From an uncultured Actinomycetes bacterium (GTDB lineage Bacteria > Actinomycetota > Actinomycetes > Nanopelagicales > Nanopelagicaceae): a stretch of DNA of 24,583 nt. The position numbers and the translations under genes were made by a program. Below, one piece after another: positions 1-7,320 of the stretch; position 1 is the stretch's first letter, and each line of letters starts with the position of its first letter. Below the pieces are notes generated by a model, which worked only from the letters and a program-made list of their open reading frames with translations, ran no database searches and was not told the origin of the DNA. The stretch lies in contig CAIXTG010000096.1 in the NCBI GenBank assembly GCA_903922325.1, positions 1 through 24,583 on the forward strand. Direction: 5' to 3'.

Positions 1-104
1 ACTTAGCTTTTGAACTCAAGCGCAAAAACGAAGCCCTTATTAATTTGGGAGTGTCTTTAGGTTTTGGACTACTTGCAGCATGGCTTGGTTTAAACCTCGC
101 TTAA
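1..104 (+). CDS. C-terminal fragment of a small membrane protein, possibly CrcB/FluC fluoride channel
   Basis: An open frame enters from the left edge and stops with TAA at 102-104; about 33 residues are visible. The tail has a charged stretch (FELKRKNEA) followed by one hydrophobic helix (LGVSLGFGLLAAWLGLNLA). This resembles the last helix of CrcB/FluC fluoride channels, where a polar 'FSxE...' segment precedes a Gly/Leu-rich helix ending in W-L-G. CrcB would export fluoride across the cytoplasmic membrane. The fragment is too short to exclude another small membrane protein. It converges with the aminopeptidase gene, whose stop lies 2 nt away. Confidence 0.45.
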   Translation, partial: LAFELKRKNEALINLGVSLGFGLLAAWLGLNLA

Positions 105-105
105 A

Positions 106-1539
106 TTATTGCGAGTGCTTAGCCATCCAGGCTTCGATTTCATCAGGATGACGAGGTAGCGCATCACTTAAGTTGCGGCAACCATCTTTAGTTACAACAA
201 CATCGTCCTCAATTCGAATACCAATTCCGCGATATTCGGCTGGGAAAAGTTCGTCATCAGGTTGAATATAAAGTCCTGGCTCAACAGTTAGAACCATTCC
301 TTCAGCTAAAACACCATCGAGATAAGCTTCTTGGCGCGCATGTTGGCAATCATGAACATCCATACCAAGCATGTGTGAAACACCATGCAAAGTCCAGCGA
401 CGATGCAAGCCCATATCTGGGCCCATTGATTCTTCAACCGAGCAGGGCAAGACGCCCATATCAAATAAGCCCTGCGCTAATACTCGTTGCGCAGCGATAT
501 TAATTGAACGGAAAGTTGCACCTGGTTTTACTGCGGCAAAACCAGCCAATTGCGCTTCATAAACCAACATATATAGGGCACGTTGTGCTGGCGAGAATTT
601 TCCATTTACCGGCAATGTGCGTGTGATATCAGCGGTGTAGAAAGAATCCATTTCGACACCAGCATCAACTAGTACTAGTTCACCGTTATTTACAGTGCCA
701 TCGTTACGAATCCAGTGCAGAACACAGGCATGAGCACCACCTGCAGCAATAGTTGTGTATCCAATGTCGTTTCCTTCGGTGCGAGCTTTAGTAAAGAATG
801 CCGCCTCAAGAACACGTTCACCGCGATGATGCGCAACTGCTGCTGGCATTGCTTTCACAATTTCCTGAAAACCTAGTTCGCTGGCATCACAAGCTGCCTG
901 CAGTTCATTAATTTCGTATTGGTCTTTGATTAACCGAGCTTCTGAAACAAAAGTTAGTAGTTCAGCATCGCGGTCATGTTTAGCAACTAGCTTATCGATT
1001 GCTGAATCTTGCTCGTGAATTGCAATTGTGGCAGTTCCATCAGCTAATAAATCTTTTAAATCATTTACTTTGCGAGTTTCAACTTGATAGCGATCTTTTG
1101 CTTCTTCTAAAGTGAAGCGACGACCGACCCAAAGTTCGCCGTACTTAGAATCGCGGAAGAAAGCATCGGTATCGCGAGTGCTGCGGGGGTGGATATAAAG
1201 AAGTGCGTCATGGCTAGAACCATTTGGTTGCATAACTAAAACTGCATCAGCTGTTGCTTCAACACCTTGCACGCCGGTGTAATAAGCGAACGCGGTATGC
1301 GGACGGTAAGCGTAATCACTATCGTTGCTGCGAACTTTGTAATTTCCAGCTGGAATAACTAAACGCACACCAGGGAATGCTTTTGATAAAGCTTCACGAC
1401 GAGAAACACAAAACTTAAGTGGTGGTGTTGGTTTTAAACCTGCCAGCGGAGTTGGTATCCACCCGCTCTTCATTAACTCAGCAAATGCAGCTGGAGTTGG
1501 CACATCGTGCGGACGCTTCTTAGTTGTCTCTTCGCTCAT
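106..1539 (-). CDS. pepP: Xaa-Pro aminopeptidase (aminopeptidase P, M24B)
   Basis: A cytosolic dimetal peptidase that removes an N-terminal residue preceding proline. The 477 residues fit the family. An N-terminal AMP_N domain spans about residues 40-190 and a pita-bread catalytic domain about 200-460. All five expected metal ligands are present: D292 (LVDAG), D304 (TADITRT), H389 (HGVSHMLGMDVHD), E420 (TVEPGLY) and E444 (GIRIEDD). The proline-pocket HGxxH motif is also intact. No signal peptide is seen. The ATG at 1539 has no Shine-Dalgarno. Instead TACGCT lies 6 nt before it with TTACTG 17 bp further upstream, so the mRNA may be leaderless. The gene stands alone and looks like housekeeping peptide turnover. 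Confidence 0.95.
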   Translation of the reverse strand: MSEETTKKRPHDVPTPAAFAELMKSGWIPTPLAGLKPTPPLKFCVSRREALSKAFPGVRLVIPAGNYKVRSNDSDYAYRPHTAFAYYTGVQGVEATADAVLVMQPNGSSHDALLYIHPRSTRDTDAFFRDSKYGELWVGRRFTLEEAKDRYQVETRKVNDLKDLLADGTATIAIHEQDSAIDKLVAKHDRDAELLTFVSEARLIKDQYEINELQAACDASELGFQEIVKAMPAAVAHHRGERVLEAAFFTKARTEGNDIGYTTIAAGGAHACVLHWIRNDGTVNNGELVLVDAGVEMDSFYTADITRTLPVNGKFSPAQRALYMLVYEAQLAGFAAVKPGATFRSINIAAQRVLAQGLFDMGVLPCSVEESMGPDMGLHRRWTLHGVSHMLGMDVHDCQHARQEAYLDGVLAEGMVLTVEPGLYIQPDDELFPAEYRGIGIRIEDDVVVTKDGCRNLSDALPRHPDEIEAWMAKHSQ

Positions 1540-1545
1540 TGGGTC

Positions 1546-1574
1546 AGCGTAACAAGGCGTTTTCGATTCAGTAA
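1546..1574 (-). promoter_or_regulatory. Candidate leaderless promoter of pepP
   Basis: On the minus strand, TTACTG (1569-1574), a 17-bp spacer and TACGCT (1546-1551) end 6 nt before the ATG. This places the likely transcription start at or next to the start codon, and no Shine-Dalgarno is present. Only the -10 (TAnnnT) is convincing. Confidence 0.35.
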
Positions 1575-1620
1575 GCGTAGAAAGTGGCTTGAATCAGCCT
1601 GTAGACTTACCCCCGTACTT

Positions 1621-1709
1621 GGAGACGTCGCATAGCCCGGTCGAGTGCGCCTCACTGCTAACGAGGTAAGGTTTAATCGCCTTCAGGAGTTCAAATCTCC
1701 TCGTCTCCG
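1621..1709 (+). tRNA. tRNA-Ser(GCU)
   Basis: An 89-nt cloverleaf with a 7-bp acceptor stem (GGAGACG with CGTCTCC) and discriminator G at 1709. The D arm is GCA/TGC around AGCCCGGTCGAG, and the anticodon loop CTGCTAA gives anticodon GCU. A long class-II variable arm (AAGG...CCTT) and a T arm (AGGAG-TTCAAAT-CTCCT) follow. The long variable arm plus GCU identifies serine (AGC/AGU codons). The pair closing the anticodon loop is an A.C mismatch as read, which is mildly unusual. No CCA is encoded. TAGACT at 1602-1607 is a plausible -10. The 3' end lies 2 nt from the stop of the convergent oxidoreductase gene. Confidence 0.93.
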
Positions 1710-1711
1710 CT

Positions 1712-2749
1712 CTAAAGTGAGATCCATTTTCTTTCAGCCGATGATTCCAACATCGCAAGACAAGCTTGCACCGCGGCCAATCCGTCTTTACCAACACCAA
1801 TATTTCCTGGTCTACCTTCAATTAGATCAATGAAAGAAGATATTTGGTCGCAGTAAGCCTGCATTCTCACATCGCTATATGCAGAGTTTGCACCTTGGTG
1901 ACCAACTGCAGGCTGCTGAGAAACAACGCGCCAACCGTTCTCATCTGAAATCTTTAAATCTCCATAAGGATCTAAATCCATAAGTCCGGTTGTTCCCATA
2001 ATTCTGAAACGATATTCCTCACCGATAAAAGCTGGAGCAGGAAGTGCTCTGCTGGAAAATAATGAACAGATAGCACCATTTGAAAATTCCATATTTGCCA
2101 TTGTTGTGTCTTCTACTTGCACACCAGGAAGAAATGTTCGTGAGAATGAAGAAACAGTCACAACTTCTTCATCCATAAACCATCGCAGTAAATCAATAGT
2201 GTGAGGTGCGCTATTCATGATGTGGCCAAGGGAAGCTGGGTTATTCCACCAACCGTAATCACTACCAATGCCACCGGCTTGCATAGCCCCCGCATAGGTT
2301 GGCATAGATACTTGAATTGACACTACATCACCAATTGCGCCCTCTTTAATTAGCGTGCGAGCGGTGTAATTATTGACTCGAAACCGCTGGTGGTATCCAA
2401 CACCTAGAATCAATTTATTCTCGGCAGCCATTTCGACCATCTGCCTACTATCTTCAACAGAAGTTGCGAGTGGCTTTTCTACCAACACATGCCTCTTCTC
2501 TTGCAAGGCAATCAAAGTTTGTTCATAGTGCAAGTGATGTGGTGTTGTAATTACGATTGCATCAATATCAGAACGTCGTAAAAGAGCGTCGACATCTTCA
2601 AGATCAACTTCATATTGCTTTGCCAAGTCTGGTGCTCTAGTACCGCCTGCGATACCCACTAATTCAGCGTTAGGCAGACGGTGAACAGCTTCAGCATGGG
2701 TTTTGCCCATGTAACCAGAACCAACAATGCCAAATCGAATCACACTCAC
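1712..2749 (-). CDS. Gfo/Idh/MocA-family NAD(P)-dependent oxidoreductase
   Basis: A 345-residue soluble sugar-type dehydrogenase. The N-terminal Rossmann fold begins with GIVGSGYMGKTHAEAV (about residues 6-21), and the family EKPLA lysine motif lies near residue 92. The C-terminal alpha/beta domain has SAPHTIDLLRW, where the H-x-x-D residues usually take part in catalysis. The substrate cannot be read from sequence; family members act on inositols, aldoses, sugar amines and, in NanOx/YjhC, on 2,7-anhydro-N-acetylneuraminate. It is divergent from the Ldh2/nanE pair within a sialic acid locus, so a role in converting a modified sialic acid is plausible inference. The ATG at 2749 follows a possible Shine-Dalgarno (AGGAG) about 6 nt upstream on the minus strand. 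Confidence 0.9.
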   Translation of the reverse strand: MSVIRFGIVGSGYMGKTHAEAVHRLPNAELVGIAGGTRAPDLAKQYEVDLEDVDALLRRSDIDAIVITTPHHLHYEQTLIALQEKRHVLVEKPLATSVEDSRQMVEMAAENKLILGVGYHQRFRVNNYTARTLIKEGAIGDVVSIQVSMPTYAGAMQAGGIGSDYGWWNNPASLGHIMNSAPHTIDLLRWFMDEEVVTVSSFSRTFLPGVQVEDTTMANMEFSNGAICSLFSSRALPAPAFIGEEYRFRIMGTTGLMDLDPYGDLKISDENGWRVVSQQPAVGHQGANSAYSDVRMQAYCDQISSFIDLIEGRPGNIGVGKDGLAAVQACLAMLESSAERKWISL

Positions 2750-2900
2750 CGAAAACTCCTAGCCATGATTGAGATTAACATTGCCCAGGCGTCGAATCAA
2801 TAAAAATCTGTAAATGATTGCGCTCTTTTTAACACTAAGTTAATCTTCAAGAATTGCGTCAAACCCATATTCGTTAAAGATGAAAGGCATTTAAACCTTC
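2750..2900. promoter_or_regulatory. Divergent intergenic region between oxidoreductase and Ldh2 genes
   Basis: This 151-bp AT-rich spacer separates two divergent genes, so promoters for both must lie here or be very close. I see no clear consensus -35/-10 pair and no convincing palindrome. A weak AAAGG sits 13 nt before the Ldh2 ATG, a poor ribosome-binding spacing. Confidence 0.3.
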
Positions 2901-3920
2901 ATGCAGACAGAGCAAATAAAATATGAGCTTATGTTGGAAAAGTCTGCAAGAATTTTGGAATTAGTGGGCTCTTCGAAAGCCGATGCTCTGTCAGTTGCTG
3001 AATCACTTGTTGATGCTCAAGCCGCTGGTCACTCATCTCATGGAATATTGCGACTCGTTGAATATGCCAACGCAGTTGAAAAAGGTCAGGTAATTCCTAC
3101 CGCAGAACCTAAGATAATTTCTGAGCGTGGCGCCGTTGTAACACTAGATGGTCAATGGGGCTGGGGGCAGATTGCTTGTAAGCGAGCAGTCGATTTAGTT
3201 GCAGATAATGCACATAAATTTGGAATAGCGACAGTTTCTATAAAGTCATGCAATCACATTGGTCGCTTAGGTGAATATGTAGAGATGCTCTCTCAAAAGT
3301 CACTTGTTTCAATCATGTGGTGTAACGGTGGGCCTAACGTGGCAGCGCATGGCGGAAAAACAAGACTATTTGGAACTAATCCCTTCGCTGCCGGAATTCC
3401 TGCCGAAGGCGAGAACATTGTTATTGACTTTGCTACAGCTAGTTCGGCAGAAGGCAAGATTCGAGCAGCTAATGTAAATGGTCTTAAAGTTCCGGAAGGA
3501 CAAATAGTTAAAGCAGATGGCAGTCCTACAACAGACCCAGCAGATTTCTACGCGGGAGGCGCAATTTTACCTTTCGGCGGCCACAAAGGTTATTGCCTAA
3601 ATCTTCTAATTGAACTTCTTGGCGGCGCACTCTCGGGAGCTCATCCTTCAATGAGTGATTCCTACGGCAACGGTAATGGCACAATATTGATCGCAATGGA
3701 CCCAGAATTCTTTTTTGGCACAGATCAATTCTTGCAGGATGTAAATCAAGCTACTGGTGTAATTAAAAATGCACCACCAGCAGATCCTAATAAACCAATT
3801 CTCTTGCCCGGTGAAGTTGAAGATCAAGAGAGAGCTAAAAATGCAGACGGAATAGTAATTTCAGCTGCTATTTGGGATTCGATTCTTGAGCTAGAGAGTC
3901 GACTTTTATTAAATCATTAA
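2901..3920 (+). CDS. Malate/L-lactate dehydrogenase family (Ldh2) oxidoreductase
   Basis: A 339-residue NAD(P)-dependent enzyme of the Ldh2 fold, not the Rossmann LDH/MDH fold. Family landmarks are the AAGHSSHGILRL segment (about residues 40-52), NHIGRLGEY (catalytic His, about 116), GTNPFAAGIP, the FATASSAEGKI cofactor segment, and PFGGHKGY (about 226). Length matches the family. Relatives reduce 2-oxoacids (malate, lactate, ureidoglycolate, 2,3-diketogulonate, piperideine carboxylate), so the substrate is open. Beside nanE, a 2-oxoacid such as pyruvate or a sialic acid derivative is a reasonable guess. The ATG at 2901 has only a weak, distant Shine-Dalgarno; an in-frame ATG at 2931 is an alternative. 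It probably starts a transcript continuing into nanE 68 nt downstream. Confidence 0.88.
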   Translation: MQTEQIKYELMLEKSARILELVGSSKADALSVAESLVDAQAAGHSSHGILRLVEYANAVEKGQVIPTAEPKIISERGAVVTLDGQWGWGQIACKRAVDLVADNAHKFGIATVSIKSCNHIGRLGEYVEMLSQKSLVSIMWCNGGPNVAAHGGKTRLFGTNPFAAGIPAEGENIVIDFATASSAEGKIRAANVNGLKVPEGQIVKADGSPTTDPADFYAGGAILPFGGHKGYCLNLLIELLGGALSGAHPSMSDSYGNGNGTILIAMDPEFFFGTDQFLQDVNQATGVIKNAPPADPNKPILLPGEVEDQERAKNADGIVISAAIWDSILELESRLLLNH

Positions 3921-3988
3921 GTGTATAAACTCAAGGTAACGCCTAGTATGCGCGAAAATGTAACTACGTCGAAAAAAGGAGCCAAGAC

Positions 3989-4666
3989 TTGACTGGTGCA
4001 GCATTAGATCGATTGCGCAAAGGATTGATTGTCTCTTGCCAAGCTGCACCCGGTAGCCCGTTAGCGAACCGCGGTTTGATGTCTTACATGGCAGAAGCGG
4101 CTGAAGCCGGTGGAGCTGCTGCAATCAGAACCGAAGGCTTACGAGATATTGCAGAAATAAAAAAAGCAGTTTCAATTCCAATAATCGGTCTCATTAAATT
4201 AAAGAGCGAGATCACCCCTATTGTGATCACGCCTTTGTTAGAACATGTATATCAACTCATGGAAGCAGGGGCGGATTTAATTGCAGTTGATGCAACTCTG
4301 CGTAAAAGAGTTGATGGCACCTTCGGAAATGATTTTGTTGCGCAAGCTAAGGCTGTAGGCGCTCAAATACTTGCAGATATTGATGATCTTAATTCGGCAA
4401 TTGCCGCCGAAAAGAGTGGAGCGATAGCGGTACTTACAACGCTTTCAGGTTACACAAATGGGCCAGTGCCAGAATTTCCAGATATTGATTTAGTTAAATC
4501 GTGCTCTAATCATTGCGCGGTGCCGGTAATAGCAGAGGGTAGATATAACTCACCCGAGCTAGTAAGCCAAGCATTTGATGCAGGAGCTTGGTCGGTGTGT
4601 GTTGGTTCTGCAATTACTGATCCGTGGCTGAGCACGAAACGATTTGTTAAAGCAATAAAGAACTAA
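3989..4666 (+). CDS. nanE: N-acetylmannosamine-6-phosphate 2-epimerase
   Basis: A 225-residue TIM-barrel enzyme that converts ManNAc-6-P to GlcNAc-6-P, the step feeding sialic acid carbon into amino sugar metabolism. NanE signatures run through the protein: LIVSCQA near the N-terminus, AAEAGGAAAIR, IPIIGLIK, GADLIAVDATLR, LADIDDL, LTTLSGYT and PVIAEGRYNSPE. It also has DAGAWSVCVGSAITDPW near the end. The start is TTG at 3989, 7 nt after AAAAAAGGAG, and no better in-frame start exists. Together with the downstream lyase and sialidase it anchors the sialic acid interpretation. It converges with the regulator gene; the two stops are about 8 nt apart. Confidence 0.95.
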   Translation: MTGAALDRLRKGLIVSCQAAPGSPLANRGLMSYMAEAAEAGGAAAIRTEGLRDIAEIKKAVSIPIIGLIKLKSEITPIVITPLLEHVYQLMEAGADLIAVDATLRKRVDGTFGNDFVAQAKAVGAQILADIDDLNSAIAAEKSGAIAVLTTLSGYTNGPVPEFPDIDLVKSCSNHCAVPVIAEGRYNSPELVSQAFDAGAWSVCVGSAITDPWLSTKRFVKAIKN

Positions 4667-4674
4667 GCATAAAA

Positions 4675-5424
4675 TTAGTCAATCTTAAAGTCTCTGCCAC
4701 CAATTCGATTTCTAAGTCCATCGAAGTGGCTGTGCAGAGCAATGCGCGCCCCTCTTGGGTCTGAAGCTTTAATCGCTAATAAAATTGCATGGTGACGATC
4801 TGCAGTTTTGCTCGCTGCCGCTGGGTCGTACTTTGTATCTAATAGTTCATCGAAGATTCGCCAAAAGACTTCAAGTAGCAAAATCGATAGTGGGTTTTTC
4901 AAGGGCGCCAGAAGTTCCTCATGGAATTCTCGGTCCGTTGCAGAAGTAACAAATCCGGACTTCGCCTCTTCGTCCATCTTCGCCAAGATTCTTTCTAGCG
5001 CTTCTAGGTCAGGTTTTAAACCTTCGGTAACTAAATTTGTGAGTAAACCTTGCTCTAGTGACTCGCGTACCTCACTTAAATATCGTAGGTATGTGCCATG
5101 GTCATCAATAGTTAAGCGACTATGGAAAATTAATTCATCAGACATAGATTTTAGTGAAAGAACTCCGACATACGTGCCCGCACCTTGCTTAACTTCGAGC
5201 ACGCCAGTTGCACGCAAAGTTCGCACAGCTTCACGCAGTGAATTTCGCCCAACTTTTAACTCTGCACACAATTGCGATTCTGACGGGAGTAAGTCGCCTG
5301 ACTTGAGGCCGTGAGCAAAGATCCATTCACGAAGTGCGCGAACCGCCCCATCTGTGCGGGATTCCTTTATCTTTATCGGTGCTTCCCCGGTGCGCTTATC
5401 TGGCAAAGTCATCCCACCTTTCAT
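4675..5424 (-). CDS. FadR-subfamily GntR transcriptional regulator
   Basis: 249 residues. A GntR winged helix (about residues 20-90, with LLPSESQLCAELKVGRNSLREA and QGAGTYVG) is followed by an all-helical FCD effector domain (about 110-240). The FCD metal/ligand pattern is present: DREFHEELL, a later DRHH and HSHFD. Such proteins usually repress catabolic genes until a small acid or sugar-phosphate binds. It is divergent from the transporter/lyase/sialidase operon, so it is likely the local sialic acid regulator. FadR-type GntR repressors control sialic acid genes in Corynebacterium and E. coli. The first ATG (5424) has no Shine-Dalgarno; a second in-frame ATG four codons in follows AAAGGTGG only 2-4 nt upstream, so the true start is uncertain. 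Confidence 0.92.
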   Translation of the reverse strand: MKGGMTLPDKRTGEAPIKIKESRTDGAVRALREWIFAHGLKSGDLLPSESQLCAELKVGRNSLREAVRTLRATGVLEVKQGAGTYVGVLSLKSMSDELIFHSRLTIDDHGTYLRYLSEVRESLEQGLLTNLVTEGLKPDLEALERILAKMDEEAKSGFVTSATDREFHEELLAPLKNPLSILLLEVFWRIFDELLDTKYDPAAASKTADRHHAILLAIKASDPRGARIALHSHFDGLRNRIGGRDFKID

Positions 5425-5492
5425 TGGTTAAAGAGCTATTTTTCTCTGATAAATCGCCCTTTGAAAGTAACCTAATCGTTATCTCGATATCC

Positions 5493-5521
5493 TTGACCTT
5501 AATTTAAAGGAAAGATAGATT
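5493..5521 (+). promoter_or_regulatory. Promoter of the transporter-lyase-sialidase operon with overlapping palindrome
   Basis: TTGACC (5493-5498), a 17-bp spacer and TAGATT (5516-5521) match a sigma-A-type promoter. An imperfect palindrome, CCTTAATTTAAAGG (5497-5510), occupies the spacer. That is a typical position for an operator and could be the site of the divergent FadR-type regulator. The palindrome is AT-rich and could be chance. Confidence 0.5.
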
Positions 5522-5593
5522 TGAGTCAACACAAACATGGGATGTCTTTAGCAGCAAGAACCTTGCCGTTGGATGGATCCCAGAAAAGATCTA

Positions 5594-5621
5594 ACACCTC
5601 AGGACGCCCCTGGAGTGTTTT
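5594..5621 (+). promoter_or_regulatory. Leader hairpin before the solute-binding protein gene (possible attenuator)
   Basis: ACACCTCAGG (5594-5603) pairs with CCTGGAGTGT (5609-5618) across a 5-nt loop, with one C.A mismatch and one T.G wobble. Four T follow the stem. The hairpin lies in the untranslated leader about 5 nt before the GGGAGGG ribosome-binding site. It could be a weak intrinsic terminator/attenuator or an mRNA 5' stabiliser; the short T run argues against a strong terminator. Confidence 0.4.
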
Positions 5622-5638
5622 AAAGTGGGAGGGTTTTT

Positions 5639-7222
5639 GTGAGAAAGTTTCATAAATCATTTGGCGCCATAGGTTTAGCAGCTGCACTTGCAGTGTCAGT
5701 GCTTGCCGCGCCAACACAAGCAGCAACAAATAATTCGATCACCGTGGCAGAAGTAACTGCCGGCGGCGGTGGCGTTAACACTATTTCTACCCCTTGGTTC
5801 GCATCCGGATCAATTTCTCACCATGCAATGTTCCGTGCCTTGTTTAAGGCAGATGCCAATTTAGTTTCTGTAAAACCTGACTTAGCTTCAGGTTACAAGT
5901 TCAGCAAAGACGGTAAGACACTTACTTTGACACTTAAGTCAGGCATCAAATGGTCTGATGGAAAAGATTTAACTGTTGACGATGTTGTCTGGTCTATCAA
6001 CTCATTGCTTCGCGTTTCTAAGTCAAATGCGATTTTTGTCAACGCATTTAAGGAAATTGTTGGCAGTGAAGCAGTAAATGCCACCAATAAAACAACCATG
6101 AGCGGAATTACAACTAAGGGAAATGACATCATCATTTCACTTAAGTCACCAATTAACGTCATGATTCCCGTTCTTGCACAGTTCATGATCATGCCTAAGC
6201 ACGTTTTAGCTGATGAAGATATTTTAAAGTTAGATACAAATAACTTCTGGCGGAATCCAGTTGTACTTGGTCCTTACAAGGTAGGAACATTTAGCCAAGG
6301 CAACTTCATCACACTTGTACCAAATGACAAGTACGAAGGTGCAAAGCCAATTATTAAAGAAATTAACATAGTTGTTTCTTCAAACCTTGTAGCAGATGCA
6401 AAGTCAGGAAAGTTGGATTACTTCACAACTAACGATCCTGACCAAATCCGCGCAATGAGTTCAGTCAGCACCTTTAAATCAGCTCCACTAGATGTGCTCT
6501 TCTACCGTTATTTGGTAATCAACCCAACTGGCCCATTCAGTAACGTAAAAGCTCGTGAAGCGCTTAAGTACGCAATCGACTGGAATAAATTAGTTCCAGC
6601 GATCTATGGCCAGCAGGGCAAGGTAATTAACAGTGGTGTTGCTTCAGGTATGCCTCATCACCTAGCTTCAATTCCGAAGTACAAGTATGACAAGACAAAA
6701 GCGACTGCTCTTCTAAAGGAAGCCAACTTCGACTTCTCAAAGACAATTCGCCTACGCACATACAATCAGTCTCAACCTGCAGTAATGATTCTCTTGAGTG
6801 CGGTAGCTCAACAACTTACAGAAATTGGAATGAAGGTTGAATTCCTTCCATGGACTGGAGATGCAACTACAGAACTTTGGACAAATCGTAATTACGAGCT
6901 TGCTCTTAAGGGTCTTAGTGCATTCAACGTCAGTGAGTGGTTCGGGGAGTACAGCAACATGGCAACATTTGGAAAGTCCATTGGTGCTCAACCTGAATTT
7001 GCAGCGCTAAGCTCAAAATTGCTTCAAGCAACAACTCTGCGCGATACTGGCAAGATCTTGACAGATTTGCAGAAACTTGAGCAAGAGAAATTGTACAAAC
7101 TGCCAATTCATTTATTGAAGCAGGTTGTATTTATCTCAAAGAACATCAGTGGTACACCAACTAAGTGGGGCAACCCACTCTATGTTTACCAAAACAACAT
7201 AGCTTCTTGGTCTGCTAACTAA
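5639..7222 (+). CDS. Family-5 extracellular solute-binding protein of a Dpp/Sat-type ABC importer
   Basis: 527 residues. It begins with a Sec signal peptide (MRKFHKS, hydrophobic core about 10-24, likely cleavage after APTQA). The mature protein is an SBP_bac_5 (DppA/OppA) fold with recognisable segments: HHAMFRALFKAD, LKSGIKWSDGKDLTVDDVVWSI, FSNVKAREALKYAIDW. The GTG start (5639) follows GGGAGGG at 5 nt. I see no lipobox cysteine, and no cysteine anywhere in the protein, which is odd for a Gram-positive binding protein. Family-5 proteins bind peptides, nickel or oligosaccharides, and SatA of Haemophilus ducreyi binds sialic acid, so the neighbours suggest a sialic acid or sialoside ligand. 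It is first in the operon and is separated from the permeases by a strong hairpin. Confidence 0.9.
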   Translation: MRKFHKSFGAIGLAAALAVSVLAAPTQAATNNSITVAEVTAGGGGVNTISTPWFASGSISHHAMFRALFKADANLVSVKPDLASGYKFSKDGKTLTLTLKSGIKWSDGKDLTVDDVVWSINSLLRVSKSNAIFVNAFKEIVGSEAVNATNKTTMSGITTKGNDIIISLKSPINVMIPVLAQFMIMPKHVLADEDILKLDTNNFWRNPVVLGPYKVGTFSQGNFITLVPNDKYEGAKPIIKEINIVVSSNLVADAKSGKLDYFTTNDPDQIRAMSSVSTFKSAPLDVLFYRYLVINPTGPFSNVKAREALKYAIDWNKLVPAIYGQQGKVINSGVASGMPHHLASIPKYKYDKTKATALLKEANFDFSKTIRLRTYNQSQPAVMILLSAVAQQLTEIGMKVEFLPWTGDATTELWTNRNYELALKGLSAFNVSEWFGEYSNMATFGKSIGAQPEFAALSSKLLQATTLRDTGKILTDLQKLEQEKLYKLPIHLLKQVVFISKNISGTPTKWGNPLYVYQNNIASWSAN

Positions 7223-7231
7223 TTAAGTAAA

Positions 7232-7276
7232 GGCGGTACTGGCCAAGATGTGAGGGCATCTTTGGTCAGTACCGCC
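7232..7276 (+). terminator. Strong intergenic hairpin between binding protein and permease genes
   Basis: GGCGGTACTG-CCAAGATG (from 7232) pairs with CATCTTTGG-CAGTACCGCC (to 7276), an almost fully paired stem of about 19-20 bp with a small loop near TGAGG. The following ACTTATTTTCATTT is only moderately T-rich. It probably causes partial termination or blocks 3' decay so that the binding protein exceeds the membrane parts, a familiar arrangement in ABC importer operons. Confidence 0.7.
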
Positions 7277-7320
7277 ACTTATTTTCATTTGATTTATGAT
7301 TTTTTAGGGATGGTAGTTTC

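Noticed and set aside
1594..1833. Two overlapping short frames, one per strand, across tRNA-Ser
   Set aside because: They overlap the tRNA and the 3' end of the oxidoreductase gene and have no coding features.
4808..5314. 168-residue plus-strand frame opposite the GntR regulator
   Set aside because: It is antisense to a well-supported regulator and is Ser-rich without a recognisable fold.
5542..5654. Frame from ATG 5542 through the leader into the binding protein gene, as a regulatory leader peptide
   Set aside because: No Shine-Dalgarno, no runs of regulatory codons, and it overlaps the real start out of frame. It is likely chance.
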